64,000 nucleotides of DNA. Origin: Variovorax boronicumulans (GTDB taxonomy: Bacteria; Pseudomonadota; Gammaproteobacteria; Burkholderiales; Burkholderiaceae_C). The position numbers and the translations under genes are program-made. The notes under the pieces were generated by a model. The model did not search any database, was not told the DNA's origin, and saw nothing but the letters and a program-made list of their open reading frames with translations. The stretch covers positions 1 to 64,000 of the forward strand of contig NZ_JAUSSG010000017.1 in NCBI RefSeq assembly GCF_030812215.1, given 5' to 3'. This document shows, in pieces, positions 9,042-17,559 of the stretch. Positions within the stretch are counted from its first letter, which is position 1. Each line of letters begins with the position of its first letter.

Positions 9042-9389
9042 TTAGCGCCAGTGGCCATGACGGTGACCACGGTAGTACCCACCGCCGTAATAGCGGGGAC
9101 CGTAATAGGCCGGCGGTGCGTAGTACACCGGGGCCGGACGGTAGTACACCGGCGGCGGCGGACGGTAGTAGACCGGGGGCGGTGCGTAGTAAACCGGGGC
9201 CGGGGGTGCATAGACGGGGGCCGGGTAGTAGGCGGGACCGCCCACGCCGACCGCCACGCCCGGTACGCCGACACCGATCGACCAGCTCACGTCGCTGCGG
9301 GCGCTGGCCGAAGTGGCTGCGAACAATGCACCGGCTGCCACGACGCCCGCGGCAGCCCATTTGAAGAAGGTGGAACGTGTGAGGCTCAT
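9042..9389 (-). CDS. Secreted Pro/Tyr-rich repeat protein
   Basis: A 115-residue protein. A basic N-terminus and hydrophobic core (residues 10-30, ending SASA) form a signal peptide. A short domain (DVSWSIGVGVPGVAVGVGGP) follows, then repeats of the form PVYYAPP/PVYYRPP from about residue 55 to 95, and a Gly/Tyr/His/Arg-rich tail. The start follows a clear AAGGAG site. Such YXPP-type proteins are common in Burkholderiales as small exported proteins of unknown role, perhaps surface or metal-binding given the terminal His/Arg cluster. Confidence 0.78.
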   Translation of the reverse strand: MSLTRSTFFKWAAAGVVAAGALFAATSASARSDVSWSIGVGVPGVAVGVGGPAYYPAPVYAPPAPVYYAPPPVYYRPPPPVYYRPAPVYYAPPAYYGPRYYGGGYYRGHRHGHWR

Positions 9390-9536
9390 GATATTGACTC
9401 CTTGTTTCGGGGGCACCGTCCGGGTCTGGACCGCCCATGTGTGTATTGAACGCGGCAATTGCAAACCGGGTGCACCCGCCATTGTGAAGAACGTTGCCAA
9501 AGGTAACCCCTCAGAGGCGCCCTCTAGAATGAAGCA

Positions 9537-11351
9537 ATGACCTCCCCGACCGATAAAAGCGGCGCCAAAACGGCCGCCGCACCGAGCAATTTCCTGCGCC
9601 ACGTGATCGAGAACGACCTCGCACAGGGCGCCTATTCCGGCCGCAAATGGGGCGGCTCCCCCGGCAACGCCGCCCACCATGCCCAGGGCATGACCGACCC
9701 CGCCAAGGTGCGCCTTCGCTTTCCGCCCGAACCCAACGGCTACCTGCACATCGGCCATGCCAAGAGCATCTGGCTCAACTTCGAACTGGCCCGCGAATAC
9801 GGCGGCGTGAGCCACCTGCGCTTCGACGACACCAACCCTGAAAAAGAAGAGCAGGAATATGTCGATTCCATCCGCGACGCGGTGAAGTGGCTCGGCTATG
9901 AAACCTACCTGGCCGACCGCCCCAGCGCCCCCGGCACCCTGCAGCCGCACGAGTACTTCGCAAGCAACTACTTCGACTTCATGTACGAGGCGGCCGAATA
10001 CCTCATCGGCGCCGGCCTCGCCTACGTGGACGAGCAGACCGCCGACGAAGTGCGCGCGAACCGCGGCGACTTCAACACGCCCGGCACCGACAGCCCCTTC
10101 CGCACCCGCACGCCCGAGGAAAACCTCGCGCGCTTTCGCGCCATGCGCGACGGCCAGGTCGCCGACGGTGCAGCCATCCTGCGCGCCAAGATCGACATGG
10201 CCAGCACCAACATCAACATGCGCGACCCCGCGCTGTACCGCGTGCGCCGCGCCCACCACCACAATACCGGTGACAAGTGGTGCATCTACCCGATGTACAC
10301 CTATGCGCACCCGATCGAAGACGCGCTGGAGCAGATCACCCATTCGATCTGCACCCTCGAATTCGAAGACCAGCGCCCCTTCTACGACTGGCTGCTCGAC
10401 CGCCTCGCCGAAGGCGGCCTCATCGCCAGCCCGCATCCGCGCCAGTACGAATTTGCGCGCCTGAACGTCACCCACGTGATGACCAGCAAGCGCAAGCTGC
10501 GCCAGCTGGTCGAAGACGGCCACGTCGACGGCTGGGACGACCCCCGCATGCCCACCATCGCGGGCCTGCGCCGCCGCGGCTACACGCCCGAGGCGCTGCG
10601 CCTGTTCTGCGAGCGCAGCGGCACCACCAAATCGGGCGGCTGGATCGACTACGCGAGTCTCGAAGCCGCGCTGCGCGACAGCCTCGACCCCATCGCCCCG
10701 CGCGCCATGGCTGTGCTCGACCCGGTCAAGCTCGTCATCACGAACTGGGGCGAGCTCATGGGCGGCGACGATGTGCTCGACGACTGCTCCGCCCCCGTGC
10801 ACCCGCATCACCCCGAGATGGGCAAGCGCGAGTTCAAGCTCGGCCGCGAAGTGTGGATCGAGCGCACCGACTACGAAGACGTGCAGCCCAAGGGCTTTTT
10901 CCGCCTGTTCCCGGGCAACAAGGTGCGGCTGAAGTACGGCCACGTCATCGAATGCATCGGCGCCACGCGCGATGCCGACGGCAAGCTCGTCGAAGTGCAG
11001 GCCACGCTGGTGCCGGACACCAAGAGCGGCACGCCCGGCGCGGACGCCATCAAGGTGAAGGGAAACATCACCTGGGTGGCGGTGGCGGATGCGGTGCAGG
11101 CCGAGGTGCGGTTGTACGAGCGGCTGTTTGCTGCGGCGAATCCGGGGAGCGGGGAACTGCTGGATGAACTGAACAAGCAGAGCCTGGAGATTTGCTCGGC
11201 GTTCGTGGAGCCTTCATTGGCGGCAGCCCAGGCTGGCGTGGGGATTCAGTTCGAGCGGCATGGGTACTTCGTGGTGGATACGAAGACGGATGCGCCGGGC
11301 AAGCGGGTGTTCAACCGGGCTGCGGGGATGCGGGACAGCTGGGGCAAGTAA
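9537..11351 (+). CDS. glnS: Glutaminyl-tRNA synthetase
   Basis: Charges tRNA-Gln with glutamine. It has 604 residues, slightly longer than the E. coli enzyme. The class I HIGH motif is in the block PPEPNGYLHIGHAKS at about residue 65-79, and the KMSKS counterpart is MTSKRKL at 315-321. The catalytic core is followed by the beta-barrel anticodon-binding domains (from about residue 380). The N-terminal 20 residues are a Ser/Ala/Lys-rich extension. It is a single gene ended by a strong terminator. Confidence 0.97.
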   Translation: MTSPTDKSGAKTAAAPSNFLRHVIENDLAQGAYSGRKWGGSPGNAAHHAQGMTDPAKVRLRFPPEPNGYLHIGHAKSIWLNFELAREYGGVSHLRFDDTNPEKEEQEYVDSIRDAVKWLGYETYLADRPSAPGTLQPHEYFASNYFDFMYEAAEYLIGAGLAYVDEQTADEVRANRGDFNTPGTDSPFRTRTPEENLARFRAMRDGQVADGAAILRAKIDMASTNINMRDPALYRVRRAHHHNTGDKWCIYPMYTYAHPIEDALEQITHSICTLEFEDQRPFYDWLLDRLAEGGLIASPHPRQYEFARLNVTHVMTSKRKLRQLVEDGHVDGWDDPRMPTIAGLRRRGYTPEALRLFCERSGTTKSGGWIDYASLEAALRDSLDPIAPRAMAVLDPVKLVITNWGELMGGDDVLDDCSAPVHPHHPEMGKREFKLGREVWIERTDYEDVQPKGFFRLFPGNKVRLKYGHVIECIGATRDADGKLVEVQATLVPDTKSGTPGADAIKVKGNITWVAVADAVQAEVRLYERLFAAANPGSGELLDELNKQSLEICSAFVEPSLAAAQAGVGIQFERHGYFVVDTKTDAPGKRVFNRAAGMRDSWGK

Positions 11352-11375
11352 CCCGCTTTGCCTCTTCCGCGAACG

Positions 11376-11405
11376 AAGCCGGGGCCGTCATGGCCCCGGC
11401 TTTTT
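11376..11405. terminator. Bidirectional intrinsic terminator
   Basis: Arms aagccggggcc and ggccccggctt with a 5-base loop, followed by T5. It lies between glnS and the convergent lipoprotein gene. Confidence 0.9.
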
Positions 11406-11413
11406 CATTTCAT

Positions 11414-11716
11414 CTATTCGGGTCGCTTGTAGACCACGCCCAGCACCGCGCTGTTTTCGTCCGTGGTGCACACCGCCGAGCGGCCTTGCGGGCCAACCTT
11501 CAGGTTGATCGTGTAGACACCGTCGCGCGGCGTGGAGCCGCTGTCCACAGCGATGCTGCCCGGCGGCACCCGCAGCTCGCGCGCGGCGGCTGCCACGCAG
11601 TTCTTCACGCTCGCATCGGGCGCGCCGCCGACACGCAAGGACGTGCTGCTGCATGCCGTCACCGCGACGCCTGCAACCACCGCCCACGCCAACCTGTTGA
11701 AACTTCGCATCGTCAT
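11414..11716 (-). CDS. Small putative lipoprotein
   Basis: A 100-residue protein whose signal sequence ends in a lipobox-like VTAC (Cys near residue 21), so it is probably a lipoprotein. The start ATG at 11716 has a GGAG site six bases upstream; an ATG two codons later is also possible. The mature part contains two further Cys residues that may form a disulfide. I do not recognise the family. It stands alone between two divergent or convergent neighbours. Confidence 0.7.
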   Translation of the reverse strand: MTMRSFNRLAWAVVAGVAVTACSSTSLRVGGAPDASVKNCVAAAARELRVPPGSIAVDSGSTPRDGVYTINLKVGPQGRSAVCTTDENSAVLGVVYKRPE

Positions 11717-11861
11717 GTCCGACTCCGTGTTGTTCAGCTGTCTGGGTAGATTGGAAGCCGCGTGAAAACGTTCGCGTTGCAGGACGGCTGCGCGATCTGA
11801 TGTGGCCTGCCGCCGCTGTCCGACGGCGGCCGGCCGCAGACCCGGGCTATCCTGTGCATTC

Positions 11862-12410
11862 ATGACTGTTCCGAGCCCTTCCCGCCTCATCCGCTTCAAC
11901 AAGCCCTACGGCGTCTTGAGCCAATTCACCCCCGAGGGCCGCTGGCGCGGACTCAAGGACTTCATCGACATTCCCGACGTCTACGTTGCCGGCCGCCTCG
12001 ATGCCGACAGCGAAGGCCTGCTGCTCCTCACCAACGACGGCCAGCTCCAGGCGCGCATCGCCGATCCGCGCTTCAAGATGGAGAAGACCTATTGGGTGCA
12101 GGTGGAAGGCGTGCCGACCGAAGAGGCGCTCGCTGCGTTGCGCCAAGGCGTGCAACTCAACGACGGCCTCACGCGCCCTGCCCGCGCGCGTTTGCTCGAC
12201 CCGCCGCCCGAAGTGTGGGCGCGGCAACCGCCCATTCGCGAGCGCAAGAGCATTCCGACCGCGTGGCTGGAGCTGGCGATCAGCGAAGGCCGCAACCGCC
12301 AGGTGCGGCGCATGACGGCCGCTGTCGGACTGCCGACGCTTCGCCTGATCCGCGCCGCCATCGGACCGCACACGCTCGATGGGCTGGCGCCCGGCACATG
12401 GCGCGAATAG
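11862..12410 (+). CDS. rluE: 23S rRNA pseudouridine synthase, RluE type
   Basis: RsuA/RluE-family pseudouridine synthase of 182 residues without an S4 domain. This length and the opening FNKPYGVLSQFT are typical of RluE, which modifies U2457 of 23S rRNA in E. coli. The catalytic Asp47 lies in GRLDADSEGLLLLT. The later blocks EGRNRQVRRMTAAVG and TLRLIRAAIGP complete the family signature. RluE versus RluF/RsuA is inferred from length and missing S4 domain. Confidence 0.85.
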   Translation: MTVPSPSRLIRFNKPYGVLSQFTPEGRWRGLKDFIDIPDVYVAGRLDADSEGLLLLTNDGQLQARIADPRFKMEKTYWVQVEGVPTEEALAALRQGVQLNDGLTRPARARLLDPPPEVWARQPPIRERKSIPTAWLELAISEGRNRQVRRMTAAVGLPTLRLIRAAIGPHTLDGLAPGTWRE

Positions 12411-12464
12411 CCACGCGGCCGCGCAACGTCACAGACAGAACCTGTTTCATTCGATCTCTTCTTC

Positions 12465-13379
12465 ATGCACGACAACACCCGAACCACCTCGCCCGACCTC
12501 CTCACGCCCGCACTGAATCGCCGCTGCGCATTGCTCGGCACGCTGGGCCTGCTTGCGTTGCCTGCGACCCACGCCGCCGCTGCCGCACCTGCGAAGTCGA
12601 AGCAATCGCACCCCGCCGTCTGGCCGCATGCATCGCAGGTGCCCGGCGGCGTGGCGCGCCTCTCGCTCGGCCCGGGCGCCAAGCGTCCGACGGCCTTTGC
12701 AGGCGACGTGCCTTTGCTCGTGATGGGCGACGTCATCGAGTGGACGGCGCTGGTCGGCATCCCGCTCGCGGCCAAGCCCGGCGAGGCGAGCATCACGGTG
12801 CGCGCCGAGAACGGCGGCAGCGAAAGACAGGTCGCCTACACGGTCACCGACAAGCAATACCGCGAGCAGCGCCTGACCGTGGCGCCGCGCACGGTCGATC
12901 TCTCGCCCGAGGACGAAGCGCGCTACGTGCGCGAACGCGATCACCAGGCCGGCGTGATGGCCACGCTCACCGACCTGCGGCCCGATGCCTCACTGCAGAT
13001 GCGCGTGCCCGTGCCGGGTCGCCGCTCCAGCTCGTTCGGTCTGCGCCGCGTGTTCAACGGGCAGTCGCGCAATCCGCACAGTGGAATGGACATCGCGGCC
13101 GGCACCGGCACGCCGGTGCTGGCGCCGCTGCCGGGGCGGGTAATCGATACGGGGGACTATTTCTTCAACGGCGGCACGGTGTGGCTCGACCATGGCGGCG
13201 GGCTGCTGACGATGTATTGCCATCTGAGCCGGGTGGATGTGAAGGTGGGCGATGTGTTGAAGACCGGCGAGCCGTTGGCGGCAGTCGGTGCGACTGGTCG
13301 CGTGACGGGGCCGCATCTGCATTGGGGGGTGATGTTGAACCGGGCGATGGTGGATCCGGCGTTGTTCATTCAGACTTGA
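12465..13379 (+). CDS. M23 (LytM-type) metallopeptidase
   Basis: Exported cell-wall endopeptidase of 304 residues. A signal sequence with a hydrophobic core lies at about 22-40. Residues 60-180 form an all-beta N-terminal domain. The LytM domain has the zinc ligands His205 and Asp209 (NPHSGMD) and the catalytic/ligand pair His284/His286 (GPHLHWG), so it appears active. The likely substrate is the peptide cross-link of murein. The A+T-rich island begins directly after its stop. Confidence 0.88.
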   Translation: MHDNTRTTSPDLLTPALNRRCALLGTLGLLALPATHAAAAAPAKSKQSHPAVWPHASQVPGGVARLSLGPGAKRPTAFAGDVPLLVMGDVIEWTALVGIPLAAKPGEASITVRAENGGSERQVAYTVTDKQYREQRLTVAPRTVDLSPEDEARYVRERDHQAGVMATLTDLRPDASLQMRVPVPGRRSSSFGLRRVFNGQSRNPHSGMDIAAGTGTPVLAPLPGRVIDTGDYFFNGGTVWLDHGGGLLTMYCHLSRVDVKVGDVLKTGEPLAAVGATGRVTGPHLHWGVMLNRAMVDPALFIQT

Positions 13380-13654
13380 GTAACTTAAAGCTTAAGCGCC
13401 TCGAGACATCAAGGCGGACTGAAAACATCAGCATCATCCCTTAGTCCCAGCAACGACATCGCGCATAAGCTACGTAAAACTTAGCTAGTCGGCATGAACC
13501 AAAAAATCAAGCAGCCACTGCACAAAAATCTAACTGTGCATTTTAAATATGCAATGAAATTCACTTTAATCGAATATTTCTTATTTATGTTGGCGCAGCG
13601 CCGATGCTTTCATTTCCTGCTGAGAAGCAGTCACACATTGGTAAAGGCTAATAC

Positions 13655-15103
13655 ATGTATGTTACCGGACTCCATCTAGAAAATTTCAAACGTTTTCCTG
13701 CTCTGGACGTAGATCTTGATTCAAAAATTACACTACTTCTTGGTCCCAATAGCTCAGGAAAATCCTCAATAATAAAATCTCTTCTGGCATTAAAACAAAC
13801 AGCATCCTCCTCGAATGAGCACGAGGTTCTAGCGCCTCAAGGCGATTACGTTGATCTTGGGATCTATCGAGATTATGTTTTCGAACATAAAACCGACCGA
13901 AAAATAAAAATCGGCCTCTCCATTTCTTCTCAGTCATTACCGGCAAGATTTTTTCAAGATCAAAATCAAGCCTACATAGAATTCCAGTTTGGGCACGACT
14001 TCGCCACGGAACAGGCACGACTATTGGAAATTACAGTTAAATCGAGTGCATCGGCAAAAAATCCATACATCACCCTAATAAAAAAACAAACTCGCGACAC
14101 GTTTTCCCTGAAATTATCAGAAGAGGCGGCCCGTGCAACTGCGAACGATTTATTTCCAAGGGATGATTCAATTAAATCCAAGGCGATTCTCTTATGGACA
14201 AAAGGGAGATCAACCAGGGTTGACGAAAAATATAAATTAGCGATTGATCGAGTAATTCAAAAAAACGAAAAGAAATTCGATTTTTTTGCCGACTATCCAA
14301 TTCATATATTGTCATCAATTCTAAGTCTTATCTTCAGGGAGCTAGACAGCAATATTTTTTATGTCGGGCCTTTACGAAGGAGTCCATCGCGAAGCTATAG
14401 CAGAACCGCACACCTACTAGCGGTCGGCGCGGCTGGTGAACATACTCCTAGCATCTTGGCCAATTTAAAATCTCGAGCTAGCAAAGAACGATCTGCAAAA
14501 CGAGAACAAACAACGCGCTACACGCAACTAGCTCGCTGGATAGAAAGCATGTTTTCTGGCAGAAGAGTTGACTCCCGCTCCATTGAAGAATTAGTAAAAT
14601 TGGAAATTGAGAGGGAGCGTGGGGAAAAGGAAATAATATCGGATGTCGGTTTTGGATTTTCTCAAGTCTTGCCTATCTTGGTGCAAATCGCGGTGATGCC
14701 GGAAAACTCCACGATCGTAATTGAGCAGCCAGAGCTTCATCTACATCCAAGCGCGCAATCAAAATTGGCGGAAATAATCGTTGAGGCAACAAAAACCGGT
14801 CGTCGATTTGTGGTTGAAACACATAGCGAGCATCTTGTGCGAGGCCTGCAGCTTGCAATATCGAATAAAAAATTGGGCCGAACCGCAATGGCTATAGGCG
14901 ACACCGAGGTAAAATTTTTATACACTCCTCGAGCCCCTGGAAAACCTAAAGAGATGCGGGTTAATAGCGTCGGTGATTTTGAGGAGCCATGGCCTTCAGG
15001 GTTCTTTGATGAGGCCTACACGACAGCAATGAAGCTCTTGGACAATAAAATTGCGCTCACGTCAAAGGCTGCGCACGCCAAAAATTCAGGAGACAATTCA
15101 TAG
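13655..15103 (+). CDS. AAA (ABC/SMC-like) ATPase with DUF3696-type C-terminus
   Basis: A 482-residue single-domain ATPase of the RecF/OLD-like overcoming-lysogenization group. Seen directly: the start MYVTGLHLENFKRF, Walker A (GPNSSGKSS, residues 30-38), a signature-like block (GFGFSQVLPIL, about 331-341), Walker B (IVIEQPELHLHP, about 354-365) and a switch His (VVETHSEHLV, about 385-394). The C-terminus EEPWPSGFFDEAY near 442 matches the DUF3696 pattern as I know it. There is no Toprim nuclease domain. The ATG follows AAAGG. It is coupled to the next gene by a one-base overlap. Such ATPases often energise or gate a partner effector in antiphage modules; that role is inferred here. Confidence 0.85.
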   Translation: MYVTGLHLENFKRFPALDVDLDSKITLLLGPNSSGKSSIIKSLLALKQTASSSNEHEVLAPQGDYVDLGIYRDYVFEHKTDRKIKIGLSISSQSLPARFFQDQNQAYIEFQFGHDFATEQARLLEITVKSSASAKNPYITLIKKQTRDTFSLKLSEEAARATANDLFPRDDSIKSKAILLWTKGRSTRVDEKYKLAIDRVIQKNEKKFDFFADYPIHILSSILSLIFRELDSNIFYVGPLRRSPSRSYSRTAHLLAVGAAGEHTPSILANLKSRASKERSAKREQTTRYTQLARWIESMFSGRRVDSRSIEELVKLEIERERGEKEIISDVGFGFSQVLPILVQIAVMPENSTIVIEQPELHLHPSAQSKLAEIIVEATKTGRRFVVETHSEHLVRGLQLAISNKKLGRTAMAIGDTEVKFLYTPRAPGKPKEMRVNSVGDFEEPWPSGFFDEAYTTAMKLLDNKIALTSKAAHAKNSGDNS

Positions 15104-16005
15104 TGCGGCTTGCAATTCACACCAACGCATTGAGCGAGATCTTTTCCGGCGCTGTCGATGCAGTCTCCTCTGCGGCATTTCTTTCCTCCAAAATAGCCGC
15201 CACTCCAGAGTTAATTCAGGAATATGCTCAAACTATAGGAACTGATCTTGGATTTCAAGCGTGGTTCCCCCTTGCGATGGCTCATGGAAGAGTGACAACT
15301 CATGAAATAGCTGATTGCCCTACTGCGTTACGGCGACTACCTCTTGGAATAAAATCGATTGCGGCCGCCTCATACTTTGGCGCTTCAAAATTAGTTGCGA
15401 GGAGTTCATTTTTTAGCCCTAACGAGATATCTCATTTCGATGCAGTTGGCGTAAATTTAGTTGACCTTTCACTACCTGCAAACACTGATCACGGAGGAGA
15501 CAATCCGATTGACAACATTTCTACAACTACCGGCGGAATTCTCGATTTCTCAGTACTTGATAGATACATTTCGGCCGAAGATGAAATAATTATATATGAC
15601 AAATATATAAATAACAATTCATGCGAATTAATAGAGCACATCGCATTCAAGCTCAAAAGAAATTCCACGCTTAGGGTTTTCAATTCTGCAAAAACAGGGC
15701 CTCATCTGCTTTCAGGCCCAACGATCTTAAGACGCCTCCAAGCGGCAAATCGACATATCTCGATTGAATGCCAAGCTGCTTCTCGCGCCTTCTGTCAACG
15801 TGAGCATGATCGGTACATTTTTTTTGGAAGCAGAATTCAAGCAATTTTTTCAGCTGGACTGGATTGTTTTGGTCCGCTAAACAGGCAGAGAACAAATAGA
15901 ATAAACAAACGCTCTCAAATTTCATTTTTCGATGTGAGTTGTCAACCCTCGCAATACATTGAAGGCGCTGACAATCGCCAATTTCCAATAAATTTTCACT
16001 CCTGA
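15103..16005 (+). CDS. ATPase partner with MITD1-like (MIT_C, PLD-fold) C-terminal domain
   Basis: A 300-residue protein starting at GTG, which overlaps the ATPase stop (TAGTG) after a good AGGAGA site. The N-terminal ~150 residues are not recognised. From about 155 the sequence follows a phospholipase-D-like plan: strand, DKYI, helix, strand (TLRVFNSA), then HDRYIFF at about 235 and GLDCFG at about 252, then a strand rich in aromatic residues. This spacing and wording closely resemble the C-terminal domain of eukaryotic MITD1 (HDR...GLD.F). A full HxKxxxxD catalytic motif is absent. A membrane- or partner-binding role is plausible. No signal peptide or membrane segment is seen. Confidence 0.72.
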   Translation: MRLAIHTNALSEIFSGAVDAVSSAAFLSSKIAATPELIQEYAQTIGTDLGFQAWFPLAMAHGRVTTHEIADCPTALRRLPLGIKSIAAASYFGASKLVARSSFFSPNEISHFDAVGVNLVDLSLPANTDHGGDNPIDNISTTTGGILDFSVLDRYISAEDEIIIYDKYINNNSCELIEHIAFKLKRNSTLRVFNSAKTGPHLLSGPTILRRLQAANRHISIECQAASRAFCQREHDRYIFFGSRIQAIFSAGLDCFGPLNRQRTNRINKRSQISFFDVSCQPSQYIEGADNRQFPINFHS

Positions 16006-16461
16006 GGATTTGATATTTATCAAATCAATTAACCGCACGAATAAATTAAGAAATCGACTGAGAATTTTTAGCGCTAGTGCAATCAAGCTCCAAGTGAGTT
16101 CGGTGTTCTGCGCAATCAACGCCAGCAGCGCCACCTGGACCGGCAGCCGCACCACCAGCGCCCAATACGGCACGCTCGGAAAAAGCTCCGGCCGCTGCAG
16201 CATGTAGAAATGCGCGGGCGTCACGGCCAGGGTCAGAAGGAAGAGGCCGATGCCTGCGGCACGCCGCGTCGGCTGCCACAGCAGTCCGGCCGCACCCAGC
16301 AGTTCGAACACGCCGCTCACCAGCACGGCCGCGCGCGGCGGCACGATGCGCATCTCCGCTTCGGTCGCCACGAAGTGCGCGACACCGCCGAGAGCGAACC
16401 ACAGGAAGACGAACACCAGGCCCGCCACGCGCCAGCGGCTCATGGCGGGCGAATCCGTCAT
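15922..16461 (-). pseudogene. DoxX-like membrane protein with 3' end replaced by the island
   Basis: The first ~120 residues are a G+C-rich DoxX-like protein with four hydrophobic segments (RWRVAGLVFVFLWFALGG onward). From about codon 118 the frame continues into A+T-rich island DNA for some 60 residues of unrelated, Leu/Ile/Lys-rich sequence (LKILSRFLNLFVRLIDLI...), ending antisense within the last 84 bases of the MIT_C-like gene. The family normally ends soon after the fourth helix, so the tail is acquired. The segment EAEMRIVPPRAAVLVSG also looks shorter than the usual loop. It starts 5 bases after the M14 gene. It may still make a protein. Confidence 0.72.
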
Positions 16462-16466
16462 GCGCT

Positions 16467-17402
16467 TCAGATCGGCTGGGTCAGATACACCGCTTCGCGC
16501 CCCACGATCACCCGCTGCGCGGGCATGAAGATCGTGCAGTCGTCGCACGGCGCGCGAATCTCGTCCGGGCCGTTGGTGGCGATCAGCTCGCCCTTGGCAA
16601 AGGTCTCGAAGCCGATCAGCGGCCGCACGAACGCGAAGTCCGCCGACTTGATGACGTGCGTCTGCAGCAGCTGAAAGCGGCGCTGCGGCTCCGGCGCCGG
16701 CGTGGCCGGGTCCTTGTCGACAAGGCCGAAGTACGCGAGGAAGTCATAAGTGACCGCGGTGGCCAGCACCGACGCCGAGCGCAGGAAGTGCTGGCCGCAC
16801 TCGACCACCATCGCCACGCCCTTGCCGTCCGGGCCGCCGTGGCTGCCGTACTGGATCAGCGGCGTGCCCGAGCCCAGGCCATCGGGCATCACGAGGTGCA
16901 CCGGCGGGCGGCCGATGGCCAGCGCCACCTCGGCGTTGCGCTCGAACGCGGGGTAGACCCAGAACGGCACGACGGGCTGGCTGGTCGAATGGATGTCCAG
17001 GATGTGGTCGGCGGCGTCCACCACCGGCCGCAGCACGCGCGCGCGGCGCAGCTCGGGGCTGTCCTCGCCGCCGTCCAGCCATTCGGGCGACCAGATGCGG
17101 TTCAGGTTGTGCACGATCTGACGGCTGTCGTAGGGGGACTCTTCCTTGAACGACTCGTAGGCGTCGATGTTGGCGAAGCTCACGGTGAGCGTGCCGATCT
17201 TCGGGCGCACGTTGTTGTCGAGCAGGTGGGTGGCGGCGGTCATGCCGCAGATTTCGTTGCCGTGCGTGAGTGCATTGATCAGCACGTGCGGGCCGGGCTT
17301 GCCGGATTCGAAGCGGTGCACGTAGTCGATGCCGACGTTGCCCTTGCGGTAGGCGGAGAGGTCGCGGGGGAGGACTTCGAGGGCGGGTGGGGATTGGGTC
17401 AT
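16467..17402 (-). CDS. Succinylglutamate desuccinylase/aspartoacylase-family M14 hydrolase
   Basis: Zinc hydrolase of 311 residues. The start is the ATG opening MTQSPPALEVL; an upstream extension is possible but not family-like. Zinc ligands are in THGNE (near residue 59-63) and the later DIHST block (near 147-151). A catalytic Glu is likely in the VVECGQH region (near 210). The family removes acyl groups from amino acids; the substrate is unknown. The DoxX-like gene follows after 5 bases in the same direction. Confidence 0.83.
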   Translation of the reverse strand: MTQSPPALEVLPRDLSAYRKGNVGIDYVHRFESGKPGPHVLINALTHGNEICGMTAATHLLDNNVRPKIGTLTVSFANIDAYESFKEESPYDSRQIVHNLNRIWSPEWLDGGEDSPELRRARVLRPVVDAADHILDIHSTSQPVVPFWVYPAFERNAEVALAIGRPPVHLVMPDGLGSGTPLIQYGSHGGPDGKGVAMVVECGQHFLRSASVLATAVTYDFLAYFGLVDKDPATPAPEPQRRFQLLQTHVIKSADFAFVRPLIGFETFAKGELIATNGPDEIRAPCDDCTIFMPAQRVIVGREAVYLTQPI

Positions 17403-17506
17403 GGGGCTGTTGGCGTGGGCGCGATGCGGTCGGGGGAGTTTGCTACAGCAGCCAAATCCGTGCTTTCCCGACCTCGCGAACCCGCAACCACCGCCGTGCC
17501 CCAAAA

Positions 17507-17548
17507 ATACGCTTCAAAAACGAAGCGTATCCAGCCCGAATACGCTTC
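17507..17548. promoter_or_regulatory. Three copies of ATACGCTTC, two as an inverted pair
   Basis: ATACGCTTC occurs at 17507-17515, its reverse complement at 17522-17530 and a third forward copy at 17540-17548. The first two can form a 9-base-pair stem with a 6-base loop. It lies in the 157-base gap upstream of the M14 gene and just past the MBL gene stop. It could be an operator, or a terminator of the MBL transcript, though no T-run follows. Confidence 0.5.
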
Positions 17549-17559
17549 AGATCACCAAC

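Larger units (their letters stand above)
13384..16095. other. A+T-rich accessory island with a two-gene module
   Basis: Base composition drops sharply just after the M23 peptidase stop and returns to G+C-rich DNA near 16085-16115, inside the reading frame of a DoxX-like gene. It holds the ATPase/MIT_C-like pair and an A+T-rich leader of about 250 bases. No integrase, transposase, tRNA or clear flanking direct repeat is visible. A short palindrome (cttaa-agc-ttaag, 13384-13396) sits at the left edge. Codon use of both genes differs strongly from the neighbours, which points to horizontal acquisition. Confidence 0.8.

Noticed and set aside
13494..13679. 61-residue Lys/Phe-rich frame in the island leader
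   Set aside because: No good ribosome site, no recognisable domain, and it overlaps the ATPase start; A+T-rich leader DNA is more likely.
13655..16005. Gabija or OLD-nuclease identity for the island pair
   Set aside because: The ATPase lacks a Toprim nuclease domain and the partner is not a UvrD-like helicase.
15103..16005. Active phospholipase D
   Set aside because: No HxKxxxxD motif is present; only the fold resemblance and HDR remain.
17403..17559. CRISPR-like repeats
   Set aside because: Only three 9-base copies, one inverted, with no spacers of even length and no cas genes in the window.
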